This document shows positions 4,483 through 5,996 of a DNA stretch of 5,996 bases, in pieces; the stretch's first letter is position 1, and each line of letters begins with the position of its first letter. This DNA comes from an uncultured Oscillospiraceae bacterium (lineage in GTDB: Bacteria; Bacillota; Clostridia; Oscillospirales; Oscillospiraceae): assembly GCA_934546685.1 (NCBI GenBank), contig CAKTEB010000106.1:1-5996 (forward strand), given 5' to 3'. Below the pieces are notes generated by a model. It was not told the origin of the DNA and made no database searches. It worked only from the letters and a program-made list of their open reading frames with translations. The position numbers were made by a program, and so were the translations under genes.

Positions 4483-5996
4483 TCAGCTCCCCTGAGCCTC
4501 GATCTTCTCCGCCAATTCACTTAAATACATCCACCGCTCCATCTTCTCCTCCAATTCGGCCTCCAATGTCTCCTTCTCCTCCGTGAGCCGCTGGAGGGCC
4601 GTATAATCGGTGGCATTCTCGGCCATTTCCGCGTCCTTCCCGGCGATCTTCTCCTCCAGGGCGGCGATGTCGGCCTCGATGGTGGCATATTCCCGCTGCT
4701 CCTTGTAGGAAAACCGCAGCTTCTGGGGCTTCTCCCGGGCGGGGGCCTCCTTTTTCTCCTTCTTTTCCCTGGGGGCCTCAGTCTCCCGGCGCTTTTCCAG
4801 GTAGTCCGTGTAGCCGCCGGTGTATCGGAGGATCTCCCCGGAGTCCGAGACCTCAAAGATCTGGGTGGCCACCTTGTCCAAGAAATATCGGTCGTGGCTG
4901 ACAGCGATGACGATGCCGTCGAAGGAGGCGAGATAGTCCTCCAGGATGGTCAGGGTCTCGATGTCGAGATCGTTGGTGGGCTCGTCCAGCAGCAGCACGT
5001 TGGGGGCGGACATGAGCACACCCAGCAGGTACAGCCGCCGCCGCTCCCCCCCGGACAGGGCCCCGATGGTGGAATACTGGAGATCCCCGTCGAACAGGAA
5101 CCGCTCCAGCATCTGGCTGGCGGAGAAGGTGCCCTCGCTTGTCTTCACCGTGGCGGCGATTTCGTGGATGTAGTCATAGGGCCGCTGACGGAGATCCAGC
5201 TCCCGGCCCTCCTGGGAGAAGTATCCGATCTTTACCGTGTCGCCCCAGGTGATCTCCCCGCCGTCGGGCTGGAGATTTCCTGCCAGGACCTCCAAAAGCG
5301 TTGATTTTCCGGCGCCGTTGCGGCCCACCACGCCGATGCGGTCCTCCCGGCCCAGGAGATAGGAGAAGGGGCGGAGGACGGTTTTTTCGCCGTAGGATTT
5401 GGTCACGCCAGAGAGCTCAATGGTCTTTTTGCCCAATCGGGAGCACATGGCGGCGGTCTGCACCGTGGCCATATTCTCCGGGGCGTCCTGGGCCTTCAGC
5501 TCGGCGTACCGGCGGATCCGGTCCTTGGCCTTGGTGCCCCGGGCTTGGGGGCCCCGGATGATCCACTGGTACTCCCGGCGGAGCAGGGTCTGGCGCTTCC
5601 GCTCCGCGGCCTGGGCGTAGTCATAGCGCTGCTGCCGGAGCTCCAAGTACCGGGAGTAGTTGGCCTCGTAAAAATAGAGCTTGCCCCGCTCCACCTGGCA
5701 GATGCGGTTGCAGACCCGCTCCAGGAAATATCGGTCGTGGGTGACCATGATGAGGCCCCCCCGGAATTTTCGGAGCCAGTCCTCCAGCCACTCCACCATG
5801 TAGGCGTCCAAGTGGTTGGTGGGCTCGTCCAGCAGCAGCACATCCGGCCGCTGAAGCAGCAGCCGTCCCAGACACAGCCGAGTGCGCTCGCCGCCGGAGA
5901 GCAGCTCCGCCAGTTGGCTCTGCTGCTCCTTGCGGAAGCCCAGACCCGCCAGCACGCCCTGCACCGTCGAGCGCCAGCCGTAGCCGTTGCTTTCCT
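4483..5996 (-). CDS. ABC-F family ATPase, Uup type (N-terminal part outside window)
   Basis: ABC-F proteins are soluble twin-ATPase proteins without membrane segments; family members act on ribosomes. The 503 visible residues contain the end of the first ATPase domain (signature LSGGERTRL 32-40, Walker B LLLDEPTNHLD 53-63, switch His in VTHDRYF 84-90). A linker follows (about 91-190) with the characteristic REYQWIIRGPQARGTKAKDR. The second domain is complete: Walker A GRNGAGKST 224-232, signature LSGGERRR 313-320, Walker B LLLDEPTNDLD 334-344, SHDRYF 366-371. A Lys/Glu-rich tether (402-425) leads into a Uup-like C-terminal coiled coil containing SYKEQRE (429-435). Numbering is from the window edge. 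The reading frame stays open to the edge, reading ESNGYGWRST just before the GTG at 5964, typical of the interior of this family. GTG 5964 is thus an internal Val codon, and the first Walker A lies beyond the window. Resistance versus housekeeping roles cannot be told apart here. Confidence 0.95.
   Translation of the reverse strand, partial: ESNGYGWRSTVQGVLAGLGFRKEQQSQLAELLSGGERTRLCLGRLLLQRPDVLLLDEPTNHLDAYMVEWLEDWLRKFRGGLIMVTHDRYFLERVCNRICQVERGKLYFYEANYSRYLELRQQRYDYAQAAERKRQTLLRREYQWIIRGPQARGTKAKDRIRRYAELKAQDAPENMATVQTAAMCSRLGKKTIELSGVTKSYGEKTVLRPFSYLLGREDRIGVVGRNGAGKSTLLEVLAGNLQPDGGEITWGDTVKIGYFSQEGRELDLRQRPYDYIHEIAATVKTSEGTFSASQMLERFLFDGDLQYSTIGALSGGERRRLYLLGVLMSAPNVLLLDEPTNDLDIETLTILEDYLASFDGIVIAVSHDRYFLDKVATQIFEVSDSGEILRYTGGYTDYLEKRRETEAPREKKEKKEAPAREKPQKLRFSYKEQREYATIEADIAALEEKIAGKDAEMAENATDYTALQRLTEEKETLEAELEEKMERWMYLSELAEKIEAQGS

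Noticed and set aside
3657..4586. Open frames over locus B (for example 3727-4035, 3825-4124, 4160-4462, 4215-4586)
   Set aside because: Their peptides are translations of the repeat modules, seen in different frames in different copies. Base changes follow pairing, not codons.
5962..5964. GTG as the start of the ABC-F gene
   Set aside because: The frame is open to the window edge, the upstream residues fit the family, and the first Walker A motif would be missing.

Overview
This is a GC-rich bacterial window. Codon use, the strong AGGAGG ribosome binding site, the overlapping acyl-CoA ligase gene and the style of the intergenic repeats suggest a gut Clostridia member, most likely Oscillospiraceae (Flavonifractor/Oscillibacter-like). 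This placement is inference from style, not from a marker gene. All three convincing genes lie on the minus strand.

Layout, low to high coordinate: (1) about 19-509, a composite intergenic repeat ('locus A') that begins 23 bases beyond the stop of the next gene. (2) 533-2254, a complete AMP-forming acyl-CoA synthetase of the long-chain fatty acid CoA ligase type. (3) 2244-3119, an acyltransferase with the 2-oxoacid dehydrogenase E2 / chloramphenicol acetyltransferase fold; its catalytic His position holds Glu. It is upstream of the ligase in the same operon and overlaps it by 11 bases. (4) 3120-3325, an AT-richer leader and promoter region for that operon, with a G-rich run. (5) 3326-3626, hairpins, one REP-like repeat and two reversed copies of the repeat tail. 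(6) 3690-4341, a second, longer copy of the composite repeat ('locus B'), with further tail debris to about 4400. (7) 4424-4463, a factor-independent terminator for the last gene. (8) 4483 to the window edge, a Uup-type ABC-F ATPase whose N-terminal part lies outside the window.

The ligase would activate a carboxylic acid as its acyl-CoA. The coupled acyltransferase-fold protein could use or bind that thioester, but the missing His leaves its chemistry open. The ABC-F gene has its own terminator and is probably a separate unit.

The most unusual content is the repeat family. Loci A and B are built from the same blocks in the same orientation and bracket the two-gene operon. They contain several hairpins that differ between copies by paired, compensatory changes and are often capped by GNA triloops (GAA, GTA, GGA, GCA). 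One hairpin-bearing module is present at a site in B where A has only 8 bases. This looks like a family of structured, modular, probably mobile intergenic elements. I recognise the general type (REP/MITE-like repeats of Clostridia) but cannot name the family.
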